From positions 268,001 through 332,000 of the forward strand of contig CANUEZ040000068.1 in NCBI GenBank assembly GCA_948099385.1: DNA of 64,000 nucleotides, read 5' to 3'. Below are positions 49,012 through 62,324 of this stretch, piece by piece. The notes beneath the pieces were generated by a model that saw only the letters and a list, made by a program, of their open reading frames with translations, was not told the DNA's origin and did not search any database. A program made the position numbers and the translations under genes. The stretch is from Fasciola hepatica. Lineage: Eukaryota; Platyhelminthes; Trematoda; Plagiorchiida; Fasciolidae. The number at the start of each line of letters is the position of its first letter. Positions within the stretch are counted from its first letter, which is position 1.

Positions 49012-50209
49012 CCAAAAACAGCGCCTAATCCAAATGGCCTGTTGTCCACTTCAACACAATGATTTCGCATATGGTTTGTGAAGATTAGAGAATGGATGGT
49101 TGTATAAAATGTGTTTGTCTCCTTAGAAGTGTTTCAAAATCTCTTTCTAACACCATGTGGAAGAATGGAGCCTTGTTTTCCAAATTTTGCAGCTTCAGTT
49201 TTCGCGTTTTGAGAACTTTATCCAGTGACCGCGAGATGAGCTACTCACACAATGAGGACAAGTGGGTCTAACTTGCCTTCCTTTTAAAAATCTGAGCATG
49301 TGAAATAAATAGCCGGTCATTAGACTATGTGCCTTTACAAACAAGCGTCATCTTTGTGATAGTTTCCGAAATTGTATTCGATATTCAGCCAAATGCTGGT
49401 ATGACCAGTATATCCCTCTGAAAATTATTGCGAACTTCACTGTCGCGTCCATCGCACGTCGATTTATCCCAAGTAGTGACCGATCAAGATAGATGACATT
49501 TGTTAGGCTAAAATATTGTACCAAAAAAGTAGAGAAGCAGAACATTGTTGATTGTGGCCCACATGAACTTCTTCTCAATGAATTCACAAAAGACGTTTAC
49601 TAGTTAGTGCTATGAGCGTTTTCACCAGTCCCCGAAGAAGTATTGGTCTAGAGCACTTTTAACTTCGGTTTCGATCGGTTTTAATATAGGTCAACAGACT
49701 GAATGATCCCTTGTCTAGCTGAAAGACTAGTCACATTGAACTTGATCACGGACAGGTTGTCTAGACTATCAGAGAAAAACAAAGGGGGAAACCCAAATCC
49801 CAAACATATTTTGAATGGTCTACTGAGCCAGACCAGTGTATTTACGAGCAATATTCCTTACTCATGATGCCGACCCACAAACCCTGACTCCAGTCGCTTG
49901 TTCTCAGTAGAAAGACAATTCACATGAAAGCCTTTGTCATGTGGTCAGAAGTAACGGCAACACAGGATGATCATCTCGAGGTTGTTTGTGCGCATTAGGT
50001 GCAGTCAATTTGTTTACCGAGGGTTTTAAACACTCTGTGCACAACTTACTTTCACCTCAGTTTAGTCTTGTTCCTGCTTATAGTCAGAAAATGTATATAT
50101 ACTGGTACATAGTGATTGAATCTATTTTTTCACGAAAAAAAACATTCAATGAATGAGGCTCTCAGTCTTTTATAGAAAGACTGCCCTTTTCAACTTTCGT
50201 ATTCCTCTA

Positions 50210-50401
50210 TTTACCAGCACTCAGAAACAGTTCGAAAATGATTTCAACATTTTGGCTTACAAACATGCGTTTAATTATCAACAAAAGAAACCATCCAAAT
50301 TGAGAATCTGACTGCAGTTCGGATGATGGTTGAAAATTATCAGGCAATCGAGATTTGATTCCCAACGTAGGAAATTTAGGACGTTCATCAGTAGCAAACA
50401 T
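50210..50401 (-). CDS. Candidate exon, unknown
   Basis: An ATG-initiated minus frame (MFATDERPKFPTLGIKSRLP, then SDSQFGWFLLLIIKRMF) with a GTAAGC donor in its middle and a CTG|GTAAAT donor at its end. Either could close an exon. It has one short hydrophobic run. No family is recognised. Confidence 0.18.
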
Positions 50402-51637
50402 TAAACATTCTGTTTCTACCTAATTTGTTGATATATAGATGGTGTGATTGTGACCCTCGCTAACATAGGTTAGAAAAATGGAGAGAAAACTAAGCTTCGA
50501 CAGAGATACCACACATTTCAGCATGTGCTGCTGCCCATATGGTAATCTTTTAGACCACAGTATTTAATTTCTCGGATCACGAGATACTTCTCAGATAAAG
50601 CGTTGATGACATAGCACTGTTATTTGTTGCTCACGAAGTCAAGTTTGTGTAAATTTCATTTCATCAGTTTAATTTAAAATGATCATCCTTTCCAGGGAAA
50701 GTGCGATCATTTCTATCCATAAATCGATAGTTTCTACTCGGACCCGTATAGGGTTATGATTCCTTTTATATCATGCATACACTGATGAGATAGTTTATGA
50801 ATCTAACGGAAAATGGCAGCTACAATAAATGTGACTGCAAATGATTTATTTTGTATGAAAGTATACGTTTTCTATCAGCGGTTTACCAGTGGCATAAGTC
50901 TGAAATAAACCTAGGTCGTTCTGAGCGTATGGCACAGCTCAATCCAGTTTGCAGTCACTGCTTTGTAAATGAAGCAATAAGCGGTGACTTTTGGTACGGT
51001 CTCTAAATCGATACTGTTTCCACAAAAAAATCATCGAAGGGGAGGACACAACAGCATGGTGTGGCACATGTGTACCAGAACTGATACCTGTGATAATTCC
51101 CCTCCATTTCTTCAAGCATGCACTGAAATCAATATTGAAAATAATTCATAGTTTATGGCTATTGTTGTTAAACATTTGCTGTCGAGGTTATTCACGAATC
51201 TATCACGCTAAAGCAGAAGTGACAAACAATTTATTTTTCACACACTCCTCACGTTTTTTGCTTCACAACGACCACGTCAGCAGACTAGAATATTCTGATA
51301 CATTATGTAAATAAAACACGTTAAGTAAACCAATGATGTAAGAAAATGCTTCTATGGTTGGTTCCATGGAAATCATCCGAGTACGTTAACCACGATTTTA
51401 GGACGCCAAAGATCACATCAGATTTTTGGTGACTAGATTTTCTTGCCAACCTGACAAACTGCACTGTATATGTATTCCAAAGAGACGTATTGTCTAGAGA
51501 ACCTAAAATTCAAGGATGTTTTTCCACGGCAGATTATTACTCCATGTGATCGTGCATAACCAATAAGTTAGCAATGCGGACGAAGCTGGTAATAAAGAGC
51601 ATCAAACAAGCCACTGTCAAGTGGGTTTCGTTTGCAA

Positions 51638-51648
51638 CCCCCCCCCCC
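51638..51648. repeat. C11 homopolymer
   Basis: This is a run of eleven C in AT-rich DNA, followed shortly by A8. The length is likely to be unreliable in sequencing. Confidence 0.9.
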
Positions 51649-51889
51649 AAATAATGACCATAGGCGAAAAAAAATAGTGGTTTGCATGTAATACCTGGTT
51701 CCTTGTTGTTTTCCTCAATAGGCTATGATCATAATCTGTAATTAAACCTGGGTCAGAAATCCCTCGGCAAACCTGTCTTCTATGGAAGAGAAACAGTGAC
51801 TAGATTCATAGCCACACAGAAAGCGATGGCACTGTCGAAATAACCAAAGCTGCCCTCAAAAAATTCTAAATAACCATACCCATTTATCC

Positions 51890-52086
51890 GTGAATTTCAG
51901 CCTTTTACACGGTTTAAAGGAAAAAAAACAAAGGTGGAATCGGATACTTTTGCTACCTAAAACAGTGAAAGAGTATTTCGCCTCATCCTCGTTATCAACA
52001 AAATTTGAAGCAGTTGGGACATTCGTAACACAATAGTAGTTGGAATCAATGCATCGCCTCAGCCCCAGAGACATATTTCGATTCAC
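51890..52086 (-). CDS. Candidate exon, unknown
   Basis: A minus frame reads RRCIDSNYYCVTNVPTASNF and VDNEDEAKYSFTVLG, then a TTTTAG|GTAGC junction that could be a donor near 51.96 kb. Past that point the sequence turns Phe-rich and less protein-like. It is on the same strand as the 53.4 and 55.7 kb candidates and further downstream. No family assignment. Confidence 0.18.
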
Positions 52087-53370
52087 TCATTCTGCCACCA
52101 AAGCCTTACACCTGAACTACGCAGAACCGAGAGTCCATTCTCGATCACAATTCTGATCCATCCAAACGACATGAACTGAATGTCAGCCTTGCCTCAACTT
52201 GACAAAAATATGCCCCGCCATCTTTACCCCACTAATCTGATATATATTTGTCTACAACTTAACTGCTGGGGTTTTTTTCATTTTGACTATCGAACCTATC
52301 ACCGGGATTAAGGTGCGCTCTGATAAATCCACAGGGTGATACATAAAATGAACTTTTCTTTCATCCATGCTCCTCATGGTTAAAATGATAGTAAAATGAA
52401 AATTAACCTGTGGAAAAAAAAAGTGTAGAGATGATCAGGCAAGAGAGCACCGAATAAGTATGCCTGATGAGCAACGACATTCGTGGAATCAGTTGTGTGC
52501 ATACGAGGAATATTCTCCAGTCATCCAGACGAAATACTATACAATTCAGTCATCTATTTTGGAAGGATGGGTTTTTCGATATATAGGGAATAACCGATTC
52601 AACTTTGACACGGTCAAAATACATGCCTAACCATTGGTGCACAGAATTCGATTTTCGTTATGCAGACGGTTGACCTCAAACTACAAGACTATAAGTAACC
52701 ATCCACTGGTCGAAAAAAATTCGCTCCATCACTGGTCGCCTTGAATGTCTCACAAATTTGATTTTTGTTTTATTCTGTTCTTAGCAACGGTAGAGGCCAA
52801 CAATAAGTCTCCGTTAGTTTCACTTCTTCATTTTTCGTTATTTGCTCAGTTCCTGATTAGTAAATATACGAGCAGTGGTAAGATCAGGCTCGAACGTGCT
52901 GCATGAAAGACTCGTGTTCAGCTACATCAGATTCTTACTTTTCATTTTGATGGTAACAACTTCCTTTATAAATACTCAAATTGTGAACATTTATAAACGC
53001 CATCAGTTTATGCGAGGATTAGTCATTAATTATCAGCTGAAATAAAATCCTGTTATTTATTATATATCCACTAGGTCTCTGCCGTTCCATAAAGTTTTTA
53101 TCAAAGGAAACATCAGCAGCAGTGACCAGCTTCCAATTGCCCTGATTGGATTACGTTAATCCACGTTTAAAATCGGAGCTCGCTGAGACCGGAGATTTTT
53201 CAGTACATTCTGAGTGATGCTTTCAGTTGGATGTTCAGTTGAGTGTTTCTGATCTTATTAGACGCAACGGTTTTGATCCAAACCATATGGGGAACTTCAT
53301 ATGCAGTTCTATTTGACTCCATTGGTGGCGTATTTGTTTGAGCATGACGATAAATACTCAGAGTAGTTTA

Positions 53371-53575
53371 TCAATTCATTCCCTTGTGTGAATCACGTTT
53401 CAAAATAAATAATTGGCTGCCGACTAGTCTTCTATATGTAAACCCGTTTCCCCCACTGCCCCGAATGATAACTCCAAATGACTGACCCTGTGGATTGTCA
53501 AAATAAATTTCGTAATGATAATTCCCATTTGTGTTATTTATGTTAGAATTGAACGTAGAGTCAATTCGATAAATA
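53371..53575 (-). CDS. Candidate exon, weakly like the GH31 alpha-glucosidase N-domain
   Basis: A CATCTCATCAG acceptor at 53576 precedes a minus frame that reads NGNYHYEIYFDNPQGQSFGV followed by IIRGSGGNGFTYRRLVGSQLFI. In GH31 glucosidases (acid alpha-glucosidase, sucrase-isomaltase) the beta-sandwich before the catalytic barrel has the pattern Y-x-V...(E/N)PFG(I/V)-x-(V/I)-R-R...G...L-x-x-x-x-F, which this follows loosely. The frame ends at a stop at 53371 with no obvious donor, whereas a real GH31 gene would continue. No catalytic GH31 motif (WIDMNE or similar) was found in the window. The similarity is short and may be coincidental. Confidence 0.22.
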
Positions 53576-54220
53576 CTGATGAGATGCCAACAACGGGAGT
53601 ATGATATCAAAGTTACAAATCACGTAGTGCCAACTTTAAATAACAAGTAACAGTCTCAAGAATGAGGTTTGTTATTCACGCATTCTGTCAGTAAGGCCAA
53701 AATATCAATCGTTTTTATTCACATGTTTGTGCAACATTCACGTTTCACACTACCCTAGTTGATAGTCTGCATGAGTTTGGCTCTCAGGGTTTTCCTATCG
53801 CATTTGTTCATGTATATGTTCCGAAATTTTCTCAACAGAATCTATGAAAAGCTTGCTCCAATACCTTGCAGCATTTGCTGAGAAATGGCGGCAGCTTTCC
53901 TCAAGATTATTTGTAAATGGTAAGGCAACTTGTGTCGTTTACAGTTTGAACTGATGTTCCTTATGGGTTGGCGACTTTCGTGCATACATTTAGGTTGTTA
54001 CCGTTTTTTCACAAGTCGATGTACCGTCGGAACTGCGCAGATGATGGTGCTTGTAGTCTTCAGTATTTGTATTCCTTTGTTCCTAAAAGCCCAAGTTACT
54101 AAATACTGGAATTCGGCATTTCCGCTTCTCGCAGGTAGCTGTATACATAACAGCATGATATTTCAACCCTTCGCGTTCGTTTCTAAATTCAGAAACACAA
54201 TTACTTGACTTTTACATAGG

Positions 54221-54426
54221 TGTTAAAATCTACGTGGATGACACGCTTGTCACAATCACTCACGTATATGCTAGTGTCACTCAACACAGTCAACACAGAC
54301 GTCGAAGATAGAAACAAGGTTGCATTCGCATTAGGATGGAAGGTCTATAACAAGTGCCACTTTGGTCAAAATGAGCGAAAGTTTATCATAAGAGTTCATG
54401 AACCCGAATGGGATACATTAGATTAG
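54221..54426 (+). CDS. Candidate terminal exon, unknown
   Basis: A TTGACTTTTACATAG acceptor ends at 54220, and the plus frame is open from 54220 to a TAG at 54426. The second half reads NTDVEDRNKVAFALGWKVYN and CHFGQNERKFIIRVHEPEWD, charged and globular-looking. A different frame of the same bases contains IYVDD, which I do not regard as a reverse transcriptase because nothing around it fits. Confidence 0.2.
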
Positions 54427-55707
54427 GTCTCACGCCCGTTAATATCTGTTCATGAGGATCGACGAGGTGCTCTTGATTTCGACGAAGTTCCTATTCTGGA
54501 TAAAGTGAATAAAAGGGATTCAAGAGAGTACTTGAAAGCCTGGAAATCGTGAACGAGTTGAATCAAAATACTAGTTGAATGGGGCCACATTTGCAGTCAC
54601 ATAAAGTGTCATCGACGTGGCTAACTCAAGCATCAAAATATGATCAAAATAAGTCCAGTAGCAAAACTCCTGCGTCTGTGTTCGGATTAAAATTGCACAA
54701 ATCACGCTTGCCTTCCTGCGTTACCCGCTCTAGTTATATGACTGATAGATGAATTTACATGCGATGTTCTGACCACTTTGATAGACCAGCCACGGACCGA
54801 ATGTCTGACACAATATGCCTCTTCCGTTGAACTCCTTTGATAAGTTCTGATAATATTTGTAGTAGTGATAAAACTTGTCTGATTGGATTAGACTCAATCC
54901 TTGTAAGCTCCACACAAAGCCCAATTTGTCCATGTGAAATGTTTGATCTCAAGGAAAAAATGAAAATAAAAGTCACCTTTCAAACACAGTAAGTCTTTTA
55001 TATTTTATAATGGAAGTTGTTACTGAGATACATCACACGCTCACAGAAAGTCACAAAGCCTGGAGACCATTAGTATTTCGCAATGCAAGTTTGTTTTCAT
55101 CTCACTTGCCTGCAATAAAGAAACATATTCACTGTATGTGTTTTTCAAGCCACCAATAAACCAATAATAAACCAATAAAGCACGGACGAGAATACGAGAT
55201 ACTACAGGTTTCGTACAACACAGAATCACGTTTGTCATCAATAGAGCAGCCACCGTCAGGCCAACCAGTTGGTTTCAATCTTACTTCTTTTTAAGACATC
55301 TGCTAATCAGTCAAAGCAAGGAAACTGTGTTACCGGGCCCAAGAATTTATATCATCCCATCAGATATGCCACGTATAATTAATCAGTAGCGAATATGGGT
55401 TGGTCTTTGGTCTTGACATGTCACATTTATTTTGGGGAGTGTTGTTATTCTGGGGAGTTGCTTGCCGTTCCCTGTCTTCTCTATGGGTACAATCAAGTGT
55501 TCCTTCAGTGCTCAGTCCAAATATGAGTATGTGTGAGGGGAGAAAAACATGTACATTATCAAAAACAAGATGTCGTCAACAGCAACAATCCATCCCCGAC
55601 TTGAAAGAGTTTGATTATATAAACTAGATTATTTCTCTGGATTGGGGCTGACCCTTAGATATACCACTTTCAAAGCTGGATAAAAAACAAGTGGAAATGA
55701 AAAGCAT

Positions 55708-56080
55708 TTATTCGTCAAGTGCAATATTTTCATCCAAAAGATGAAACCGATTTGATTGGCTTGGATATCGAAGATCATACGAATCAGATGATATTTGTGG
55801 ATGCATGTACCACCAAGTAAATGGATATGCACGTAGATGAATTTCAAGATGAAAAGCATGGTCATCGCTTTGTTCACCATCATTACATTCGGTTTCTAAT
55901 TTTATATTCAGATGTTTCACAGAGACACCATTATGAATAAGCCACGTCGTAGCCATTGGTTGAATCGATGGTCTGAATGAGGCGGTTTTCAAGTAAATTG
56001 GGTAGAAAAATGCGCGTGGCCTGTATGAACATGTATAATTCCCATGTGAACAATTTTTACCCCAATTCAATACTCGAAGT
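55708..56080 (-). CDS. Candidate exon, unknown; possibly the preceding part of the GH31-like gene
   Basis: A TTGATAG acceptor at 56081 leads into a frame of about 124 codons with convincing protein texture. It begins LRVLNWGKNCSHGNYTCSYR with two Cys and two N-glycosylation sites (NCS, NYT), then FFYPIYLKTASFRPSIQP, HNGVSVKHLNIKLETEC and DDHAFHLEIHLRAYPF. These features suggest an extracellular or lumenal protein. The alternation L-x-I-x-L...F-x-L-x-I faintly resembles the GH31 N-domain strands that precede the RYEVP segment. It lies 2.1 kb upstream, in gene order, of the 53.4 kb candidate on the same strand. An AATAAA overlaps the stop codon, so it could also be a terminal exon. Function is not established. 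Confidence 0.3.
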
Positions 56081-58673
56081 CTATCAATAGATATGCTTTA
56101 CGCATGCAATTATGACGATCCTATTCTTCATTTGAGACATCTAAATCTGCGTCAAGTTTGATGGGCAGCTACCGGTATTGCGAAAGAAGATAACAGTGAC
56201 TTTAGTGAATAATCCCATTACACTGCATTTACTGTGTACAACATATTCGTACTGCTCCCAGGAAAAACGAGTTGAATGTGTGCAATGAGCTAAATTCAAG
56301 GGTTGAATAGTAGTGGAAATACTGCATGGCAAAAAAGTTCGTGATACAGGTACTAACAAATATAAATTGCACTCTGCTTACACACTTTTCAAGTATTTGT
56401 AAACAAAACAGTTTTTATTTTCCTCAAGGTCACCTGGTGAGTCCTTTCTGTGCAATTGATTGCCAGACTTAAAACATCTGCAAGTGTCTAGGTATCTACC
56501 TGCACACTTTTGATCTCCTCCGGATTGTCATGCAATTTCTAAAGAGGTACCATAACACTACGCATGCCTGTTTGATTCTAGTCCGTATGAAAACAAATCC
56601 AGTAGTTTCGTTTTCAGTAATACATTTCACGAATGTGAATAAGAATGTATAGTTTCGTCATGATCCAACTGGATAATCCCAAGGGAATTTTACCTCGTTA
56701 GCTAAAGTCAGCTCCTAATATAACATCTTTTTCACCTCCAAAACTGATCTTCATCCCAATAGCGACTTTGTAAGTTTAAAACACCACTCAATTGAAACCT
56801 TGCGACGGATGGTGTGACCAGCAAGTCTGTCAATAATAACGGCCGAGATTGAATGTAAGTGATGTTTTCGGAGTCAGTGTTAAAGTTTCGCTACGCATTC
56901 GGTGCGTTTCTAACGAATAAGCACAGTTATCGTGGGAATTAGCTTAACTTTGAATATGATATTTCGAAGTTTCAGACCAAGAACAACTGTCTCCGGATAG
57001 TACTACTTTTGCACTAGGGCTGGTAATTACAAATTTGCTGTCTAGGGAGCTTGAGAACACAACCAAATTTTATTTGAAATGAACCGGATAGCCTGCAGAC
57101 GCGGAAGCGGATAGCTCCGGCTGTGGCCAGGCAGCACCCATAGGGTGATTTGATTGATGGCCCTGAACTCAATACAGCTCATGGTAAGCCTAGGACGAAT
57201 CTAGTGTGTGGTTGATTGTGCCATGTGTAAGTTCACTGCTTTGTGAGCCATTACTTTGCGTCAGTGTTCAACTGTGCAAGAAAGTGTTCGTGGATGCATT
57301 CAAACAATCGCCTGGTTGTGTGAAGGATGTGCAATTTTCCACAGGAACAAGTGGAACAGCACCTACAGAAGGCTGCAAAATCTATTACTTTGTTTCTTAA
57401 CTGCAAAAACAACGCTGGACCAGCATTGGGAGATTAGTTGCGTGAAATGTTTTGCCGAAAATGTATTATTGTATTCACTGGGCAATCTCCACCAACGTGT
57501 CGTCTTTCGATGATAATGATATGCATAACAGCTTCCAATAAATCACAGACTTCTTTTTCAGTCTTCACCTCCATCTACATCCCACTATCACTCAGGTAAA
57601 TCGGGTTACGGTTCCGGGTGAAAATTCGTCGCACCGTCCAGAGTTTTTTTCTTCAATGACATCCTGAAGGTGTAAACACATTGTTGTTGGCAAGAAAAGC
57701 CTAACTGGTACATGATGAAATCGAGGTGCACTATTGACAACTGAAAACTGAACACAACGATCCGGCTGGCTATTTTGAACATCGAATGCAAAAACGCCAT
57801 GAGATTCCCCTTTACGTTATGCTACCTCTTCATCACAATTTTCTGTAAGTAAACAAAAAATCATATTTCATTGATTTACTAACCAATAAGAGTCCGGTGT
57901 TAGTCCCTCTGTTACCGAATGACAATATATGATTGTATTTAAAAAATGTTATAGCCCGCGAAAAATAATATTTTTTTTCAAAAATTTTTTTTATTGCATG
58001 GCAGATATTTGGAAAGCTGATGAGTATAGTTCACATCCGATTTTCTTAGTTACTGTGCACAGTATATAAGCCCAAGGCCGAATTCAAATTCAGACTAGTA
58101 GCGCACTTTGACAATCATGGAAATACTTGAACCGAACAATCGTACGTCATCAAACTGTCAGGCTAACTAAGGGAACAAGGTACCTTAGAGTGACCGAGAT
58201 TCCACATATTATTTTTTATGCTTAAGTTCCTCGAAATTTAAAAGGGGAATAATTCACTTTACCGAGATTGTCTTAAAATAATCATAATGCTTTAACCGCA
58301 GCAATAATTACAATACCATTATAGGTAAGGATCAGGTTTCCACTTGATCAGTTGCAAGAGTAAAACCAACGACAATGAAGACAAGGTTCAAAAGTGCTAG
58401 GCGTGCGTCAACCCGTCCTCGGTTCCCCATCCACTTATTCCTGCTTGGGGTGATCTTTCGTGCATACGTCAAGCGTTTCGCATATATTTTTTTAATAGTT
58501 TAGGAAGTAGTGGCTGGCACCAACATTGTTGCCTCATGCATAAATATCCTATGTAAAAATTATGAGTGCGCTTCCTCCCTCGTGTGCAGTGCAGTACTTT
58601 CATAATCCACCGGATATATTGATCATATGTAATGCCACAAACACCTATTGACGCTTAGTGCAAATAACATGAA
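56081..58673. other. No supportable gene
   Basis: AT-rich, with poly-A/T stretches near 57.96-58.0 kb. Frames 57206-57513 (plus) are chance-length, although the DNA around 57.1-57.4 kb is somewhat G+C-richer. Confidence 0.5.
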
Positions 58674-58967
58674 ATGAAATATGATGGAGATCCCTTCGTT
58701 GTCTCTTATGAAGATGCAGACTTATTCTGGCTCAGGTCTACAATGGACAGAATAGTGTCCGTGTGCAATATCTGTAAATTTCAAATCGGAATGGCTAATA
58801 CACAAGAAACCCTTAAAGTCTCATCCAAACGTTTGCTTTTCCTTACCATTTCCAGTGAAAAATTATGTTTATCAATACTAAATCCGTTTCTGAGACCACT
58901 ACATATAGTTCCTAAGACTTGGGTGGTTGCCCTTGTAGCTAATTGCAGAGTGATAATTCCGAGTTAG
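58674..58967 (+). CDS. Candidate small protein or first exon, unknown
   Basis: An ATG-initiated 97-codon plus frame (MKYDGDPFVVSYEDADLFWL, CNICKFQIGMANTQETLK, then hydrophobic to LVANCRVIIPS). An early CTCAG|GTCTAC or a later ATCT|GTAAAT could end a first exon. No family is recognised. Confidence 0.18.
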   Translation: MKYDGDPFVVSYEDADLFWLRSTMDRIVSVCNICKFQIGMANTQETLKVSSKRLLFLTISSEKLCLSILNPFLRPLHIVPKTWVVALVANCRVIIPS

Positions 58968-59414
58968 TAGCCAAAAAACTTCCTTATTTATTTCACATAT
59001 GCGGATTAGATTGTTTTCATATTTAATGTCTAACCTCGAACCACATCAATTTTGGGGTCACATTGAGTGAACAAAATTTGGCGAGATTTTAAACGTGCAT
59101 CTCAGTACATGTGCTCAACCTGCTTACTTCGTTGAATGTAGACTACTGAGAGAACGTTTGCTCAAAATGCTTTCAGTTCCAGTCGAGGTATCCGGCTTGC
59201 TTGTGCCATGAACCATCACTCAGTGAGTTCATAAAGGAGCAAGACTGATATCAGCTTTCGCTTTCAACTACATTCGAACCCAAAGAGAAATAACAATTCC
59301 ACTAGTACACGTTAATGTGTGGTCGACGGAATAGTCCACAAATGCTGCTCCTATACATTTTAAAAATTTGTGATTGCAGTGGCTTAACAATGGGACTATC
59401 GAGAACACCTCGGC

Positions 59415-59415
<1 letters not shown>

Positions 59416-59464
<49 letters not shown>

Positions 59465-59515
59465 ATATATGCGTATGCTAGTATATGTATATATATGAAC
59501 ATATATTTATATATA
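59416..59515. repeat. (TA)n microsatellite with degenerate tail
   Basis: About 55 bp of near-perfect TA is interrupted once by an extra T-A step, then followed by 45 bp of decayed TATA, GTATG and ATATA sequence. The plus-strand frame through it is an artefact. Confidence 0.95.
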
Positions 59516-59989
59516 ATTCAGAATCTCTAAGAAAAATATTTGACGATCATGTTCAAGTCTAGTCAAATAAGTTATTCAGGCATCTATACAGGGAAGTATG
59601 CATCCCTCACATAATCACAACATTCCGGAAGTAAACACATCCTAAAAGCCTAAGAAAACACGGCTTCCAGTTCGAAACTGGTTTTATTGGGATGTTACTT
59701 AATACTACAAGATGGGGGACAATATTTCGTTTGTAACTACCTACGAGCAAATGATTATTGTCAATTCCCCGAGTAGAATATTCAGAAGTGCGATTGACGA
59801 GGTCGTGGCTGAGTAGACGTGCGGTGTTTGCTAACTTTGTTCGGTATAGTTTGTGGCAAACGTTGGGATGTTATAAGTGTGGGGATCAGATCTCACTTGC
59901 TGTGGTGCTATTCTCTTCAGTAGATATTGCAGAAATACATGAAATATAAAACAGAACTCTGAAGTACCCTTTGTCCGTATGATTTTACC

Positions 59990-60064
59990 TGAAGCCCATT
60001 TCCGGCAGACGTTTTTGGCGCAGGTAACGATTGAATCTACCGGAGAAAGCCAAGGACAAGCTGT
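59990..60064 (-). CDS. Candidate short internal exon
   Basis: A GGATGTGTACAG acceptor and a GGGCTTCAG|GTAAAATC donor bracket about 75 bases that are open in two frames. One reads CPWLSPVDSIVTC, the other a basic RFNRYLRQKRLPEMGF. The upstream minus DNA (60075-60327) also has two overlapping open frames. The splice signals are good, the coding frame is unresolved. Confidence 0.2.
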
Positions 60065-60327
60065 ACACACATCCTTACAGTACTATTAGGGATATACCAT
60101 CTAACCCACTGGGTTTCAACGAGTTAAGTTGGACTCGCTTTTTGTAGACGTCCAAGCAGCACAAAAAATGTGACTCCATTCCGTGGGAATGTATCCACGG
60201 TACTCGTGTTGGAAACCGAACGAATGATTTGATCAAATCTAAGATTAACTCTCTCGCATCCGATTTTGGTTTGCGAACGGCAGATAAAACTTCGCTCATA
60301 TGATTGATAAGCTTCGGATATTTGCAA

Positions 60328-62088
60328 CAGCTTTTGTGCTTTGGTATTGATTGGACTTACATAGAGTTCAGTCTGTTTTATCTTGCATCAACCAGTGTCG
60401 ACAGATATTTGACTGATACGTATTCCTTGGACTTCCTTGCACATTCCTCCCATCGGTGTGTCTGTTTGAGGTCTGTAGAGCAGAACTGGGTAAGCAGTCC
60501 CTGATGAGCAACATGTTTCACAGAGGAATATATTTATGGATGTTTTCAGAGACATCTTTCGTGATTATCGCATTACTAACCAAGTATGAGGTTTTTGAAT
60601 GTGAGCCACCAGACCACCGGTAACACTTCGTTCTACATGAAGAAAATATTGGGCACTAACCGGATGGACTAGAATACCGAGGTTTGATTCAAATTTAGTG
60701 AGATAATTGCATATTCGGATCTGCAGTAATATTGCATCCCGTGCTTTGAGAAATAGAATTGATATTCAGTGAATTTGTCTGAATGTCCTTTGCGTAAAGG
60801 TGATGCATTCGAAATATACGGACGTTTTTTCTATTGTCTACACCATTAAATCTATATATGCCACTTAACGCGAGATAATTTAGCATTGCAAGAACGTGTT
60901 TGCAATGACGTTTTGCATCAAACTGACAGTCAGATATAAGACCGATAATTCAGAAAAATACCCGATTTCATCATAATTGCTAATGTTTCCATACTGAGAA
61001 GCTCACCTGCGGTTAACTGGAACTTCACAGTTTGAGAAGCTGTACAAATTTCATTCAAGGCATGTAATAATGTTATGGGCCCAGAGATAAATATTCAGCA
61101 TCGATACAATCAATTAAATGCAGCCATATTAGTAGTAAGTAACTACAAGAATAATGAACGTGAATCCTCCAATTTTGTGGTATCCATGGTTAAGGGTGGT
61201 GGTTAACTTGGCAACGTAGTGCCCGTGGGGGTTTGAGTCTTTGTTTTACAATGATTTGAAACGGAATGTGATAGGAAAAAATGGGAAATGCATTTACCAC
61301 AATTTGGATGGAGGTAACTTGATTCGTACTTCAATATTTCTTGAGGAAACCGTTGACAGACTTGGTTGTGTTAATATACATTATCTATAGGGTGAAGCTA
61401 TCAAAGAGGGTTATACTACAAAAAGAAGAATATCCCATATAAATGACAACAGTTTTAGATTCATCAGCAAACAAACCCGAGAAAACCCCAGTTGAGGTAA
61501 ATATTGGTGAACATAAACAATACACTTGAACGAAAAGCTATTGAAAGACATTTCAGTTTTAGAAAGTACGAGTTATCTGGAAAGCTGTGAGATCAAGTGG
61601 TGCATAGATTCACCAGGATCAAGTTTCGATTGTCGAGAAATATTGGTTACACATACATACTCAAGCAAGGGTTTTTGTGATGCGTTTAAAATCTAACCCG
61701 TACATAGTCTGATATTTTTGGCTTCAAGGGATCCTTCCATGTCTGTTGATTCATTGCTGCCCTGTGCGTAGTTGAGCATGTGTGACTTTGGTTGTCGAAG
61801 TTAGATCCACTGCGCCACGTAAGCTAAGAACTATCAAGATGTGCTGATATAAATAAAATGATAAACAAGACCGTTTTAGTTATCCTGAGTTATATTAATT
61901 CAGACCTGCTAAGTAAACAATTTAGTGGACGCTTTTTTTCAGTCAACATAAATTTCATGAATGTGCCTATTTGGGAAGAACCATAGAAATTCTTCGACAA
62001 ATGAGAAAATTGATGTAACTTGTGTTTCAGTTATGTTTCCTTTTGACGACTGACTTTATAATCGTAAAATAGGAAATTCCAGTTTGCT
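60328..62088. other. No supportable gene
   Basis: AT-rich sequence with very few open frames over 60 codons, consistent with intron or intergenic DNA. Confidence 0.6.
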
Positions 62089-62300
62089 TCAAAAGTGAAT
62101 GAAGCCTTCAATATAAATTGGGAACGCTTCGCTAACCGCCCTAATTGTTATTCCGATATTTAGGAAAGGAGCCAGTCGAACTGTAGGTTCTCTCCACCTA
62201 CGTGAAAGGGACCGAGCTGGAATTTCAAAGATCCAATAATTAGAATTCTCGTGACAAACCTTGGCTAGAGTATCAACATGAATAGAAACACAAAACACTG
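62089..62300 (-). CDS. Candidate terminal exon paired with the secreted-protein frame
   Basis: A pyrimidine-containing acceptor (TTTTCTTCGAACTATTCAG) precedes a minus frame running to TGA at 62089. It reads VSIHVDTLAKVCHENSNYWI, RSLSRRWREPTVRLAPFLN and TIRAVSEAFPIYIEGFIHF. It lies about 25 bases past the stop of the upstream frame, so a splice from a donor within that frame would be needed to join them. I could not choose a donor with confidence. Confidence 0.22.
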
Positions 62301-62324
62301 AATAGTTCGAAGAAAATATTTCTC

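Noticed and set aside
54223..54310. IYVDD in a plus-strand frame, suggesting a reverse transcriptase
   Set aside because: The frame is only about 30 codons long and has no upstream or downstream RT block. A YVDD match alone arises by chance.
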